A stretch of DNA of 64,000 nucleotides from Proteiniphilum propionicum (GCF_022267555.1 NZ_CP073586.1:620001-684000), one strand, 5' to 3'; counted from the stretch's first letter, positions 1 through 10,039 are shown. Made by a program: numbers and translations. The notes: a model not told the origin generated them from the sequence alone.

Positions 1-2270
1 GAAGCGACCACAGTCACAAAATCTGAACCGTTTGCTTCAGGAGCGACACCCTTGTTTTCAAGAGTAAGCACTATTTTAGCGGGCCGAAGAGCTGGTTTCT
101 TCAAATACCGCGCAACCACTTTTCCATTGATCAACCCTTCAGCAATCATGTTGGCATCAGCCGCATTATTCTTTCGGTACAGTTCCTTCATATCCATAAA
201 ATCGAACACATCTTTGAACACCACCACCGGATGCGGCATTTTCATCCCCAAATCTGCAGGTTTCTGAACCAATGTGTCTTTTCCCAAGACAATCAATCGG
301 ACCTCATCGCAGTTTGTAAAAACGGTTACATCTTTTTCTGAAAAAGGAGTCATCTCATGAGCAATATATACCATCGGGAGATTTTTATCACTGACATCAC
401 GCTGGCTTGCGAACAGGTAATACGAATACTTTGGTTGTCGGAAAACATCAGCTATACCTCCGTAAAACGGATCGGGATGATAACCCCGCTGGTGATCGAA
501 CGAATGCCATAAAGCTCCTCCAACATGCTGGCGGGGTGCTTGATATAATGCTTCCCAACAGGTATACAAATAATCAGGATTGGAATAATGCTTTACCTGC
601 ACTAACTGAGCATGCTCGCCCCAGCCGCGACTCACCCGGCTCGGGGAATTGTGAGAATTCCAGTTGTCTACGCAGTCGCCCCACTCACGGTTGAAGAAAC
701 AGCGATCCTCCTTTTCGTAATCGAGTGACATCTTTTTAACATTTTCAGGCGTATTGTCGTACTTGTAATCCCAAAAGCCATACTGAAAAGGATGCGAATA
801 TATCACATCGAAATTCTCCTGCCCCCTGGCTTCCCAGTCGCACACTGTAAAAACTCCCTGCCCGGGGCATTCTTCATGTACAATATTGTGCACAATCCGG
901 GCAAAATCGACTGGGTACCATGTTTCATTAAGAATAGGTTCCCACATCAGTACACAAGGGTGATTCCGGTCGCGGCGGACCATGTTTCGTATATCTTCGT
1001 AAATTCGTTCGGCAAAGATCGGTTTATCGTTCCAGAACTGCCAGCCTGGCGTGGCCACAATATAAAAGAGCCCGAGTGCATCGCATGCATCCATAAATGC
1101 AGGATCGACAGGGTAATGAGCTGCGCGTACAATATCACAGCCTGCCTCTTTCAGTATGCATGCATCGAGCCACTGCCCCAGGTTGGGGAGCGCATTACCC
1201 ACATAGGCATGATCCTGGTGACGGTTTGCCCCTACCAGCTTGCCCTGATAGGGTTCGTTGTTAAGGTAGAATCCATCTTTTCCCCTGAAATCAATTATCC
1301 TGACCCCCACTTTTGTTGCAACGCCGTCTAAAGACTGCTTCTTTTTATTCAGGACCAGCACTTCAAGCTTGTAGAGATATGGATCATCCGGTGTCCATAA
1401 CTTTGCTCCTTTTATCTTGATCTCCCTGCTGATGGTTGCCGAAGAGCCAGCACCAATTTCCAACGGAACGGAAGAGCGTGAAACAACCTCCCCCTCGGCA
1501 CTCTTAAGAACCAGCTGAACAAGTACGTTTTCATCTATCTTAGCCTCATTCCGTATATCAGCTTGTACATTAATAACAGCTTCATTATCCGAGATAGAAG
1601 AAGTACGGGCAAAGAGCCCTCCACCAGCTACCTTGCGCGCGCGATTAGCATCACTCACGTAGATATGGTTGGTGGCAATAAGCCAGACATCGCGGTAAAT
1701 TCCACCGAAGTACGAGAAATCGAGTACATCCTGAGCTTTGCCAGGAGGATAATCCGGATCGTTGCTGTTGTCTGCCCAAACGGCCAGAACATGTTTTTCA
1801 CCGGCTTTCACTTTTCCTGTAAGCTCGACCGAGAACGGCAGGTAACCTCCAAAATGTTCCCCAAGTAGCTCGCCATCGAGCCATACCTTGCATTTACCCA
1901 TCACGGCTTCGAAATAGAGGTTCAGAACTTTACCTTCAATTGACGGGTCTATGGTGAAATGTTTCCGGTACCAGGCTTCTCCCTGGTAGTTATTACAACC
2001 GCTAGCTTCGGTTGAAATCCACTCCAAGCCGTGCGGACAGTTCACCAATTCCCAGTCTGAATCATCAAAGCCGGGGAGCTCCGCCTGCGAAGCTTCTCCT
2101 TTGTAAAAGCGCCACCCTACATTAAAATTAAATATGTCACGCCCGCTATCTTTAACTTCAAAAAAACCAGCTTTTGAAAATTCCGGCATAACCGTAGTAG
2201 AAGCTTGCAAGTTCGGAAAAGAACAATACAGAATGGCAACAATTGCCAAATAAAACAGTTTTTCCTTCAT
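1..2270 (-). CDS. Glycoside hydrolase family 2 protein (beta-galactosidase-like), C-terminus outside window
   Basis: An open frame runs on the minus strand from an ATG at 2270 to the left edge without a stop (756 codons seen). The N-terminus is a signal peptide (MKEKLFYLAIVAILYCS). A GH2 sugar-binding jelly roll follows (NVGWRFYKG, EAWYRKHF, GKCKVWLDGELLGEH), then an Ig-like domain and a TIM barrel. Family landmarks are present: RAAHYP near codon 390, the acid/base region MWEPILNET near codon 450, and NREWGD as the likely nucleophile segment near codon 520. Enzymes of this family remove terminal galactose or related sugars from glycans, here probably in the periplasm. It starts 17 nt after the GH20 stop, so both probably form one glycan-degrading operon. 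Exact substrate is not readable from sequence. Confidence 0.9.
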   Translation of the reverse strand, partial: MKEKLFYLAIVAILYCSFPNLQASTTVMPEFSKAGFFEVKDSGRDIFNFNVGWRFYKGEASQAELPGFDDSDWELVNCPHGLEWISTEASGCNNYQGEAWYRKHFTIDPSIEGKVLNLYFEAVMGKCKVWLDGELLGEHFGGYLPFSVELTGKVKAGEKHVLAVWADNSNDPDYPPGKAQDVLDFSYFGGIYRDVWLIATNHIYVSDANRARKVAGGGLFARTSSISDNEAVINVQADIRNEAKIDENVLVQLVLKSAEGEVVSRSSVPLEIGAGSSATISREIKIKGAKLWTPDDPYLYKLEVLVLNKKKQSLDGVATKVGVRIIDFRGKDGFYLNNEPYQGKLVGANRHQDHAYVGNALPNLGQWLDACILKEAGCDIVRAAHYPVDPAFMDACDALGLFYIVATPGWQFWNDKPIFAERIYEDIRNMVRRDRNHPCVLMWEPILNETWYPVDFARIVHNIVHEECPGQGVFTVCDWEARGQENFDVIYSHPFQYGFWDYKYDNTPENVKKMSLDYEKEDRCFFNREWGDCVDNWNSHNSPSRVSRGWGEHAQLVQVKHYSNPDYLYTCWEALYQAPRQHVGGALWHSFDHQRGYHPDPFYGGIADVFRQPKYSYYLFASQRDVSDKNLPMVYIAHEMTPFSEKDVTVFTNCDEVRLIVLGKDTLVQKPADLGMKMPHPVVVFKDVFDFMDMKELYRKNNAADANMIAEGLINGKVVARYLKKPALRPAKIVLTLENKGVAPEANGSDFVTVVA

Positions 2271-2287
2271 TCCATAAATATTTAAAA

Positions 2288-3889
2288 TTACTCAACAGGA
2301 CCATAATTAATGCCGGCATTTTTCCAGCGTTCAAGAAAAGCGGGTAATGCCATGAGGAAGCGATAGTAATCTTTCTGATCATTATTCGTCCAGCCACACT
2401 CGGCATAAGCAGCTAAACGCGGGTACACCATCCTGTTCATGCTTTCCAAGGTTGGAATAAATTCGCCCCACATCTGACAACCCATTCCAAGTACTTTTTC
2501 TTCTAGCCCTTCCGGTAAGCCTTCAGGTATCGGATTAAAAGAATATGCTTTAGAAAGAGGAATGGATTTATAGTTGTAGTCGAGATAAGTGAAAGAGTGA
2601 TTCGAGTTCACCACATCATATCCTTTAATTATGGTATTCAGTATCTTATCTATGTCTCCTTTCCAGAAATGCACAATAGCACCTTCAGCAAGCTTCTGCG
2701 ACAACCCTTTGGTGTCTGCATCGGAATGGTAATCGTGAAGCCTATCTCCTGTAATTTCATTCCAGCCCATCATTCGCTTTTCTTTGGTTTTCAGCATTTC
2801 TGAAATATTATTGGTGAAAAACACCAGCAATTCGGCAGGTGTATTTAGTCCGTTTGCAGCCATATAGGTTTTCACCTGATCTGAAGCGTTCCACTGATCG
2901 TAACGCGGCTCATCACCTCCTATGTGTATTACCGGTGACGGGAATAGAGTTATTATTTCGTCAAACACATCGTTGAAGAATGCAAACACACGGGGATCGG
3001 CAACATTGTAGATATCATACTGAACGCCGAACTTGCAAGGCACATTGATTTCCAAACCGCTTGTGCCAAGCCAGGGATAAGAAGCAATAGCAGCACTTGA
3101 GTGACCTGGCATCTCAATCTCAGGCACAATCATAATATTACGATCGGCAGCAAAAGCAACTATCTCCCGGATCTCATCCTGGGTATAGTAACCGCTGTGT
3201 GGCTTCCCGTCGTAACGGTTGCTGTGAAAATGATCCACCTCGGTTGAATCCCTGGTTGAACCTACTTCGGTCAGGAGAGGATATTTCTTTATTTCGATTC
3301 GCCAGCCCTGGTCGTCAACCAGATGCCAGTGAAAGATATTCATTTTCAGCAAAGCCATTTCATCCAATAGTTGTTTTACTACCTCTTTTCCCTTAAAATG
3401 GCGAGCCTCATCGAGCATGAAAGATCTCCATGCAAAGGCAGGGTAATCTTCTATTACTCCACGTTGCACAGTGAAGCCTTTCTCGTTTTTCCGAATAATC
3501 TGTCGTAATGACTGTATACCGTTAAAAACACCCTGGGGACTATCAGAAGTGATACTGATGCTATTTTTACCTGTTTCTAAACGGTATCCTTCCGGTTTTT
3601 CTGACTTAAAAGCCAAATCTATACGAAGCACGATATCAGCAATCTTCTCTCTGAGGACTGTTTCCATTTTAATCCCGTTCCCGGAGGCAAGGTAGCAGTT
3701 CAGCAATTCCGCCTCTTTTTCCAGTCCCGGAGAGAAAAAAAGTTTAACTTTTTCTCCCAGTTTCAACTCACCGGAACCATAACTTACAGATTGGGGCCGG
3801 GGGATGATTTGATACTCCACAGGAAGAACCTGACTAAAAACAAACAATGGGAACAGCGTTACAACCAACAATAATTCTCTTAGATTCAT
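2288..3889 (-). CDS. Glycoside hydrolase family 20 beta-N-acetylhexosaminidase
   Basis: This 533-residue protein has an N-terminal signal sequence (LRELLLVVTLFPLFVFS), a GH20b-like domain at about residues 20-140, and a GH20 TIM barrel from about 150 on. The catalytic pair appears in HIGGDEPRYDQW (D/E near residues 324-325); HWHLVDDQGWRIEIKKYP and the Trp-rich GCQMWGEFIP are typical of the family. It releases terminal beta-linked GlcNAc or GalNAc from glycans using substrate-assisted catalysis. Length is at the short end for Bacteroidota GH20 enzymes, since C-terminal accessory domains are absent. It sits immediately upstream of the GH2 gene on the same strand, which suggests joint breakdown of host or exopolysaccharide glycans. 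Confidence 0.93.
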   Translation of the reverse strand: MNLRELLLVVTLFPLFVFSQVLPVEYQIIPRPQSVSYGSGELKLGEKVKLFFSPGLEKEAELLNCYLASGNGIKMETVLREKIADIVLRIDLAFKSEKPEGYRLETGKNSISITSDSPQGVFNGIQSLRQIIRKNEKGFTVQRGVIEDYPAFAWRSFMLDEARHFKGKEVVKQLLDEMALLKMNIFHWHLVDDQGWRIEIKKYPLLTEVGSTRDSTEVDHFHSNRYDGKPHSGYYTQDEIREIVAFAADRNIMIVPEIEMPGHSSAAIASYPWLGTSGLEINVPCKFGVQYDIYNVADPRVFAFFNDVFDEIITLFPSPVIHIGGDEPRYDQWNASDQVKTYMAANGLNTPAELLVFFTNNISEMLKTKEKRMMGWNEITGDRLHDYHSDADTKGLSQKLAEGAIVHFWKGDIDKILNTIIKGYDVVNSNHSFTYLDYNYKSIPLSKAYSFNPIPEGLPEGLEEKVLGMGCQMWGEFIPTLESMNRMVYPRLAAYAECGWTNNDQKDYYRFLMALPAFLERWKNAGINYGPVE

Positions 3890-3927
3890 AATATAAAATT
3901 TATATCTATTTAGTTTAGGCTTTTGAT

Positions 3928-3952
3928 GTTTTGATCTTTGGATCTTTGGATC
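3928..3952. repeat. Short tandem repeat of gatctttg
   Basis: The unit gatctttg occurs about three times in a row between the GH20 start and the dnaJ terminator. It is short and AT-rich, and no function is evident. Confidence 0.5.
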
Positions 3953-3986
3953 TTACTCGGATATTCATTACGTTTACTTTTAATAG

Positions 3987-4028
3987 AAAAATAGCGACAT
4001 ACGGGAAAAGGATACATCGCTATTTTTT
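3987..4028 (-). terminator. Hairpin terminator after dnaJ
   Basis: Arms of 11 nt (AAAAATAGCGA at 3987-3997 and its complement at 4017-4027) enclose a 19-nt loop 34 nt downstream of the dnaJ stop. The A/T ends provide a U-run on either strand. It likely ends the grpE-dnaJ transcript. Confidence 0.7.
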
Positions 4029-4061
4029 GTGTAGATAGATAATGTTATTTTATTATGGCTG

Positions 4062-5219
4062 TTAATCGAACATTTTTCTGAACTTATCGAAAACTTTTTT
4101 CCTTGCCGTTTTTGAAGGGATAAAGTTTTCTGATTTTTCCATCTCTTCCAACCACTTGCGTTCCTTGTCACTCAGGTTCTCAGGAACGTAAACATTAACA
4201 TTAACAAGCTCATCACCTCTGCCAAAGCCATTTACCGAAGGCAGTCCCTTGTTACGTAACCTTAACACCTTGCCTGGTTGTGTCCCAGGTTCAATTTTCA
4301 CCTTGGCCACTCCATCTATAGTCGGTACCTCAACTGTTCCTCCAAGAGTAGCAGTGGGGAAGCTCAGGTAAAGATTATAAATCACATCGTTCTCATCACG
4401 TATAAGGTTAGGGTCCTCCTCCTCTTCCACAACAATAAGTAGATCCCCATTTACTCCCCCTCGCCGTGCTGCATTGCCTTTTCCAGACAATGAAAGTTGC
4501 ATGCCTTCGGCTACGCCTGCAGGTATCCTTATGGGTATTATCTCCTCGTCACGCACTATACCCTCACCATTACAATAGGTGCATTTTTTAACAATAGTCT
4601 TCCCTTCACCGTTACAGGTGGGACAGGTTGAGGTGGTCTGCATCTGGCCAAGGATAGTGTTTGCCACACGCGTTATCACGCCTGCTCCGTTGCAGGTTGA
4701 ACATGTAGAGTACGAGCTACCGCTTTCGGAACCGTTCCCTCCGCAATGTGAACACGACACATATTTTTTTACTTTTATCTTCTTTTCAACACCGTTAAGG
4801 ATCTCCTTAAGATTAAGCTTCACCTTCACACGCAGGTCGGAGCCCCTGTTAACCCTTCTTCCTCGTTGTGAACTCCCGAAACCGCCAAAACCGCCAAAAC
4901 CGCCAAAATGGCCTCCGAATATATCACCAAATTGAGAGAATATATCATCCATAGACATACCTCCTCCGGTAAAACCGCCGGAAGCAGCACTACCTACACC
5001 CGCGTGTCCAAACTGATCGTAACGGGCACGCTTGTTCTCATCGCTAAGCACTTCATAAGCCTCTGCCGCCTCTTTAAATTTTTCTTCCGCCTCCTTATTC
5101 CCCGGGTTTTTGTCCGGGTGATATTGAATGGCTTTCTTGCGATAGGCTTTTTTTATCTCGTCAGCCGAGGCTGACTTAGGTACTCCCAGTATTTCGTAAT
5201 AATCTCTTTTAACTGCCAT
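4062..5219 (-). CDS. dnaJ: Chaperone protein DnaJ
   Basis: This 385-residue Hsp40 co-chaperone stimulates DnaK ATPase and delivers unfolded clients. The J domain is at the N-terminus with the HPD motif (YHPDKNPGN, about residues 33-41), followed by a Gly/Phe-rich linker at about 70-120. Four CxxCxGxG zinc repeats follow ([32 protein letters not shown]), then the C-terminal substrate-binding domains. I chose the ATG at 5219 ([12 protein letters not shown]) rather than an in-frame ATG 15 nt upstream, because it matches family N-termini and lies 1 nt after the grpE stop. A divergent copy of the last 25 codons occurs at 15545-15625. Confidence 0.97.
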   Translation of the reverse strand: MAVKRDYYEILGVPKSASADEIKKAYRKKAIQYHPDKNPGNKEAEEKFKEAAEAYEVLSDENKRARYDQFGHAGVGSAASGGFTGGGMSMDDIFSQFGDIFGGHFGGFGGFGGFGSSQRGRRVNRGSDLRVKVKLNLKEILNGVEKKIKVKKYVSCSHCGGNGSESGSSYSTCSTCNGAGVITRVANTILGQMQTTSTCPTCNGEGKTIVKKCTYCNGEGIVRDEEIIPIRIPAGVAEGMQLSLSGKGNAARRGGVNGDLLIVVEEEEDPNLIRDENDVIYNLYLSFPTATLGGTVEVPTIDGVAKVKIEPGTQPGKVLRLRNKGLPSVNGFGRGDELVNVNVYVPENLSDKERKWLEEMEKSENFIPSKTARKKVFDKFRKMFD

Positions 5220-5220
5220 T

Positions 5221-5832
5221 TTATTCTCCCACAATTACTTTTGGAAAGCGAATGATCTTGTCGTTCAACTCATACCCCTTCTGTATGCAATCAATCACAA
5301 TACCTTTCTGTGACTCCTCCTCTGCAGGAATGGTGGTTACAGCTTCAAAGCGGTCTGCATCAAAAGGTTGTCCGACAGACTCAATCTCTTTCACCCCATG
5401 TTGCTTGAGGAAGTTTATAAATTTCGTATAGATAAGGTCAATACCCTGGAGCATGGCATCTTTGTCTTCAGCTGCATGTAGTGATGAAAGCGCACGTTCA
5501 AAATCATCAACAAGAGAGATAATATCAAGCAGAACTCTCTCTCCGCCATTTCTAATCAGTTCTGCCTTCTCTTTTAGTGTGCGCTTGCGAAAATTATCAA
5601 ATTCGGCATGTAACCGGAGGTAATTGTCATTCAGCTCATCATACTTCTGTCGTGACTCTTCAAGCTCTTTTTGAAAATCGGTCTTTTCCTCTGTCAAATT
5701 GTCTGTTTTTTCCTCGATTACATTTTCTTCAAGGCTATCTTTATGATCTTTAGCCATCTCTTCGTTCATCTTTTCATTCATCTCTTTTTCCCTTTCTCCG
5801 GGATCTGTATAGTTGTTATTGTTTTCAGTCAT
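5221..5832 (-). CDS. grpE: Nucleotide exchange factor GrpE
   Basis: This 203-residue protein releases ADP from DnaK. It has an acidic low-complexity N-terminus (about residues 1-55), a long coiled coil ([21 protein letters not shown]) and the C-terminal beta domain with the family segment [20 protein letters not shown] and the ending [15 protein letters not shown]. It is the first gene of a grpE-dnaJ operon with 1 nt between the genes; dnaK is not in the window. A fragment homologous to [16 protein letters not shown] is found at 15626-15671. Confidence 0.97.
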   Translation of the reverse strand: MTENNNNYTDPGEREKEMNEKMNEEMAKDHKDSLEENVIEEKTDNLTEEKTDFQKELEESRQKYDELNDNYLRLHAEFDNFRKRTLKEKAELIRNGGERVLLDIISLVDDFERALSSLHAAEDKDAMLQGIDLIYTKFINFLKQHGVKEIESVGQPFDADRFEAVTTIPAEEESQKGIVIDCIQKGYELNDKIIRFPKVIVGE

Positions 5833-5913
5833 ATTGCTTTCAATTCATTTACCCATCAACTTACACTGCAAATAGTTTGCCAAAAAAAATCAATAAAAAC
5901 CGGGTGTGCTGTC

Positions 5914-6450
5914 TCAGAGAAATATTTCACACCACTCATCGAATACTTCTACCTGATGCCGCCCATGCCTGCCCAGGCTTTGTCTTATCTTTTTTAAAGG
6001 CTTCTCCTTTCCCAGTTGAGACTTTGAATAAAATTTATCAGCAAAACAAATTATCTTTTCCTCCAAGCTTTTAGGCCGCATATCTCTATGAGGAACAGGC
6101 AATTTACGATTTATGATTGTCTCCAGGCTAAGCCCTGTGCCGGTGTGGCGCTCACACACCAGCCCATGTCTGGGGAAACCTTCTAATGTCAGCAAATCAC
6201 GTCCCAAATAACCGTGGCAAATATAGGGAAAGCTGCCTTCGCATGCAATATGGGGAGCATGGGTTTTGAAAATCCCAATATCATGAAGCATCCCGGCCTC
6301 CTCAATGAATCTGGTATCCACTGCCAATTCCGGATGCGCCTGAACGATAGAGAGGGCCTTGTTTGTCACATCTGAACAATGCGACATATATATATCATAG
6401 AGCTTTGTTCCTTCTTTGTAATATTTATCTATTATCGTCTGAGTGTCCAT
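5914..6450 (-). CDS. HD-domain phosphohydrolase family protein
   Basis: This 178-residue protein carries an HD metal-binding signature (EEAGMLHDIGIFKTH near residue 55) with upstream His (MSHCSDVTNKAL) and downstream Asp (IICFADKFYSKS), typical of small HD hydrolases acting on nucleotides or phosphate esters. I chose the ATG at 6450 (MDTQTIIDKYYKEGT); the frame extends upstream, but the extra 32 residues look like untranslated sequence. Bacteroidota relatives are usually annotated only as HD domain proteins, so the substrate is unknown. It is transcribed in the same direction as grpE-dnaJ but is separated from grpE by about 80 nt. Confidence 0.85.
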   Translation of the reverse strand: MDTQTIIDKYYKEGTKLYDIYMSHCSDVTNKALSIVQAHPELAVDTRFIEEAGMLHDIGIFKTHAPHIACEGSFPYICHGYLGRDLLTLEGFPRHGLVCERHTGTGLSLETIINRKLPVPHRDMRPKSLEEKIICFADKFYSKSQLGKEKPLKKIRQSLGRHGRHQVEVFDEWCEIFL

Positions 6451-6809
6451 AAAAAACGGCGGGACTATTGGGTGTTGAACTTTACATTCACAAAAGTAAT
6501 ACAAAATCTCCGAACTGAAAACTTGCATTACTGAATTCCAAGTCATCTATAATCAATAGAAAGATGATAGTAAAAGTACTTTTGAGAAACACTTCTCAGA
6601 TGTGTTTCATTTTAAGTTAATATTGGGGTTATGTACTGACCTTCATTGGTAAAATATTAAAGACAGCTTAGGTATGCGCATCAGGCATTAGATTACGTAC
6701 CGATATTAAAGAATGCAAAATAAAAAAGCAATAAAAAATATAAAAAAACAAATAAAACAGACCATATGCAAAAAAACAATATCTTTGTTAGTTTACAGCA
6801 GAAGAACAT
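6451..6809. other. Divergent intergenic region
   Basis: This 359-nt AT-rich stretch lies between the divergently transcribed HD-domain and His-rich genes. It must hold both promoters. I see no gene in it. Confidence 0.6.
6780..6787 (+). promoter_or_regulatory. Putative -7 box for the His-rich gene
   Basis: TATCTTTG matches the Bacteroidota -7 consensus TAnnTTTG and lies 22 nt before the ATG at 6810. No good -33 TTTG is seen at the usual spacing. Confidence 0.45.
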
Positions 6810-7172
6810 ATGTGTCATGTAAAAAATAATTTGCTCAAGTGGTTTGGATTAGTCTTGTTTACATTATATGTAGGCGGCGCCTCCTTATTCACTCATACCC
6901 ACGTTATTAACTACATAACGTACACTCACTCGCATCCATATAAATTTGGTAAGCAGGCACAACATGACCATACTGAAAAAGAACTTCAACTACTTGATCT
7001 GATACACCAGACTTCTACCACCACAGACATAATACCGGAGGTGATTTTTGCGGGGAACTATCTCACGGGAGCCCTGTTTCATCCGGAATCTTACAAATAC
7101 ACACACCTAATCAGGCTTGCTGCCCCGAAGCAGTTGAGGGCCCCTCCAGCATTAGAAATATTTCCACGGTAA
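6810..7172 (+). CDS. Small His-rich exported protein upstream of a TonB receptor
   Basis: This 120-residue protein has an N-terminal hydrophobic segment (WFGLVLFTLYVGGASLF) followed by a His-rich stretch (THTHVINYITYTHSHPY, then HDH). Small His-rich proteins placed directly before a TonB-dependent receptor are common in Bacteroidota, and a metal-related role (zinc, copper or similar) is a reasonable guess, not shown. It precedes the receptor at 7442 on the same strand by 270 nt. I do not recognise a named family. Confidence 0.7.
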   Translation: MCHVKNNLLKWFGLVLFTLYVGGASLFTHTHVINYITYTHSHPYKFGKQAQHDHTEKELQLLDLIHQTSTTTDIIPEVIFAGNYLTGALFHPESYKYTHLIRLAAPKQLRAPPALEIFPR

Positions 7173-7341
7173 TTGTGATTTCTGCAGAAAAGGCCACTGT
7201 AAACTCTCGGACAACTTCTTTTTAAGAAGAAAGGTTGCCCAAAGTGGTATGTACTGCTGAAATTACCCTGTCATGACTTTTTTACATTAAAAAAACTTGC
7301 AGCATATCTAAGTCAGACATATTTATCAAACAAAAAAATTC

Positions 7342-7419
7342 AATAATTCGGCGGTTCTCAAAGAGCCACTGATAACGACCTTGTTACATGGCGGTTAATT
7401 AAAAATCTGCCGAATTATT
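7342..7419 (+). promoter_or_regulatory. Possible structured RNA leader before TonB receptor
   Basis: An 11-bp perfect stem (AATAATTCGGC at 7342-7352 pairing with 7409-7419) closes a 56-nt interior. The interior itself contains a 6-bp hairpin (GGTTCT/AGAGCC with one GU pair) and a second hairpin (GATAAC/GTTAC with one bulge). The result looks like a three-way junction 22 nt upstream of the receptor ATG. It does not match the riboswitch classes I know. It could also be a simple inverted-repeat operator. Confidence 0.4.
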
Positions 7420-7441
7420 ATCTTTTAATACAAATAAAAAA

Positions 7442-9817
7442 ATGAAGAATATTATAACGCTACTTCTATGCCTCATTACAATTTCAGTCTATGCACAGGC
7501 AGATGAAGGGGTACCGAACCAAACTGATGCGCATATTTTCGGGCATGTACTTGATAAAAAAACGCAGGAACACCTTCCTTTCGTGACCATAAGAATAAAA
7601 GGAACTATGATAGCCATCACAACTGATGCTACGGGGCATTATTTTTTACGAAATTTACCCACAGGCAATTTTACAATGGAGATCTCAATGATGGGATACA
7701 AAACAATAACAAAAGAGGTGTCGATCCGGGCAAATACTTCACTAGAGATAGACTTTGAGATGGAAGAGGAGAGCATCCCGCTCAACGCCGTAGTGGTGTC
7801 GGCCAACCGGAACGAAACCAACCGGATGCTGGCCCCCTCGTTGGTGAGCGTGGTGGATGTAAAGATGCTGGAAGCCACCAACTCGAAAAACCTGGCGCAG
7901 GCACTGAATTTCCAGCCCGGCTTACGCGTGGAAGACAATTGCCAGAACTGTGGTTTATCACAGGTGAGGATCAATGGACTTGAGGGGGCTTACTCGCAGA
8001 TACTCATTAACTCCCGCCCCATTTACGGTGCATTGACAGGTGTTTACGGGCTGGAACAGATTCCCTCCAACATGATCGACCGGATTGAAGTAATCCGCGG
8101 GGGAGGGTCAGCGCTGTTCGGTTCGTCAGCCATCGGCGGCGTTATCAACGTGATAACGAAAGAATCTTCCCGCAACAGCGGGGATGTCACCCACACGTTT
8201 TCGTCCATCAACGGGAAAGCTTCAGAGAACAATACGATGTTCAACGCGTCACTGATAAACGACACTCGCAATGCCGGAATTATGGTATACGGACAACACC
8301 GCAAAAGAGAAGGATTCGACATGGATAAAGACGGTTTCACCGAGTTGCCCATGCTCATAAACAGGGCATTGGGATTCCGCTCGTTCCTGAAAACAGGGCT
8401 ATACTCCAAACTTTCCATAGAGTACCACAACATGCATGAGTTCCGCCGCGGAGGCGACAGCCTCAAACAGCAACCGTTCCAGTCTAAAATCACCGAACAA
8501 CTGGAACACTATATCAACGGAGGAGGCATCAATTATGTGCAAAATTCGGCAGATATGAAAAACAGGTTCAACCTCTACGCTTCGGCTCAGCACACACTTC
8601 GCAAAAGCTATTATGGCGGGGGCGACCCGGTGGAGGTAATACCCGGACCAAACCAAGACCAGGAAGTGATCGACAACCTGAACAACCGATTGGGCTCGTT
8701 CGGGCGCTCCACCGAATTGATCCATCATCTGGGCGGACAATATACCCGGATGATCGACAAATTCCTGTTTATGCCTGCCGAACTGACTGCCGGAGCCGAG
8801 TATCTGAACAACACGCTGACCGACATAAGCGGATACCGCACCCGCGATGTGGATCAAAAAACCCATACCACGAGCGGTTTTCTACAAAATGAATGGAAAG
8901 ACGACAGGTGGAGCATTCTTCTGGGCGGCCGCCTCGACAAGCACTCGCTGGTAAAATCGGCTATTTTCAGTCCAAGGGCAAACATCCGTTATAACCCGAA
9001 CGGGAAAGTCAACTTCCGCCTGTCGTACAGCGAAGGGTTCCGCGCGCCGCAGTATTTCGATGAAGACCTGCACGTGGACATTGCCGGCGGCGAACACATC
9101 GTCCGTGTCCTTTCGGAAGACCTGCAAGAAGAGCGTTCGCGCAGCGTGAGCGGCTCGATCGACTTTTACCATACCGTGGGCAGCCTGCAGTTAAACGCAC
9201 TGGCGGAAGGTTTTTTCACGCACTTGAAAAATAAGATTACCGCCATCGACGACCCCAACGTGGAGGGGCAAAAACTGGTGGTAAATGCCAAAGGTGAAAA
9301 CGCGAAAGTATACGGCATAAACCTGGAAGGAAGAATGGCATACGGCCGCCTGTTAGATCTACAACTGGGGGTAACGTTTCAGAAAAGCTTGTTCGACCAG
9401 GCCCAGGAACCGATAGAAGGTGTGGGCGGGTATCGCGAGTTCATGCGCACTCCCGATACTTACGGGTATTTCGTCGCCACGTGGAAACCGGCGACCCGCT
9501 TTTCAGCAACGCTCTCGGGAAACTATACCAGGCGGATGTACGTGCCCCACGTGAAAGGGGAAGGCGACCCTGCCAAAGACCGGTTTGCATCGGAAAATAA
9601 AATCGAAAGGGTAAATTCTTTTTTTGAGTTGCATACAAAATTGTCTTACGACATTCCCGTCCTCGGGTATTCCACGCTGCAATTGAACGCGGGAGTGCAG
9701 AACATTTTCAATGCCTATCAAAAAGATTTCGATACCGGTGCAGGAAGGGCATCCGATTATATCTACGGTCCGGGATCACCAAGGTCCTTTTTCGCAGGAT
9801 TAAAAATGACGCTGTAA
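7442..9817 (+). CDS. TonB-dependent receptor with carboxypeptidase-like N-domain
   Basis: This 791-residue outer-membrane importer has a signal peptide (IITLLLCLITISVYAQ), a CarboxypepD_reg-like beta domain at about residues 32-112 (IFGHVLDKKTQEHLPFVTI), a plug domain at about 120-230 (LAQALNFQPGLRVEDN, IEVIRGGGSALFGSSAIGGV), then a 22-stranded barrel ending in an aromatic/hydrophobic strand (SFFAGLKMTL). The plug has an unusual DNCQNCG pair of cysteines. With the His-rich upstream protein this fits uptake of a metal or metal complex, but that is inference. A stretch around 8973-9130 is present again, about 97 percent alike by eye, in the fragment at 15672-15836. Confidence 0.92.
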   Translation: MKNIITLLLCLITISVYAQADEGVPNQTDAHIFGHVLDKKTQEHLPFVTIRIKGTMIAITTDATGHYFLRNLPTGNFTMEISMMGYKTITKEVSIRANTSLEIDFEMEEESIPLNAVVVSANRNETNRMLAPSLVSVVDVKMLEATNSKNLAQALNFQPGLRVEDNCQNCGLSQVRINGLEGAYSQILINSRPIYGALTGVYGLEQIPSNMIDRIEVIRGGGSALFGSSAIGGVINVITKESSRNSGDVTHTFSSINGKASENNTMFNASLINDTRNAGIMVYGQHRKREGFDMDKDGFTELPMLINRALGFRSFLKTGLYSKLSIEYHNMHEFRRGGDSLKQQPFQSKITEQLEHYINGGGINYVQNSADMKNRFNLYASAQHTLRKSYYGGGDPVEVIPGPNQDQEVIDNLNNRLGSFGRSTELIHHLGGQYTRMIDKFLFMPAELTAGAEYLNNTLTDISGYRTRDVDQKTHTTSGFLQNEWKDDRWSILLGGRLDKHSLVKSAIFSPRANIRYNPNGKVNFRLSYSEGFRAPQYFDEDLHVDIAGGEHIVRVLSEDLQEERSRSVSGSIDFYHTVGSLQLNALAEGFFTHLKNKITAIDDPNVEGQKLVVNAKGENAKVYGINLEGRMAYGRLLDLQLGVTFQKSLFDQAQEPIEGVGGYREFMRTPDTYGYFVATWKPATRFSATLSGNYTRRMYVPHVKGEGDPAKDRFASENKIERVNSFFELHTKLSYDIPVLGYSTLQLNAGVQNIFNAYQKDFDTGAGRASDYIYGPGSPRSFFAGLKMTL

Positions 9818-9833
9818 GATTAAACCAGCATTG

Positions 9834-9883
9834 AAAATGGAAGTAGGAGGAAAACAAATATATTTTCCTCCTACTTCCATTTT
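9834..9883. terminator. Bidirectional terminator between TonB receptor and oxyR
   Basis: Perfect 21-bp arms (9834-9854 and 9863-9883) enclose an 8-nt loop and are flanked by A/T ends. It lies between two convergent genes and can stop transcription from both sides. Confidence 0.9.
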
Positions 9884-10039
9884 ATGGCCTCTCAAACCAT
9901 CGTACATAGATTTCTCTTATACTACGGTTCATTAAATATTCCATTTAGACCTGTATATGAGGCAAACTCAAATATTCAGCCGTCCGGGACTTATTTTTTA
10001 TTATGATAAGGCTTTTCCATAATTTCAAACCAATCTCTG

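Noticed and set aside
792-1331. Plus-strand ORF of 179 codons
   Set aside because: It lies antisense inside the GH2 gene, whose minus-strand frame shows clear family motifs along its entire length.
7350-7400. Cobalamin riboswitch upstream of the TonB receptor (a GCCACTG string is present)
   Set aside because: The other conserved blocks, including the B12 box, are missing, and the element is too short.
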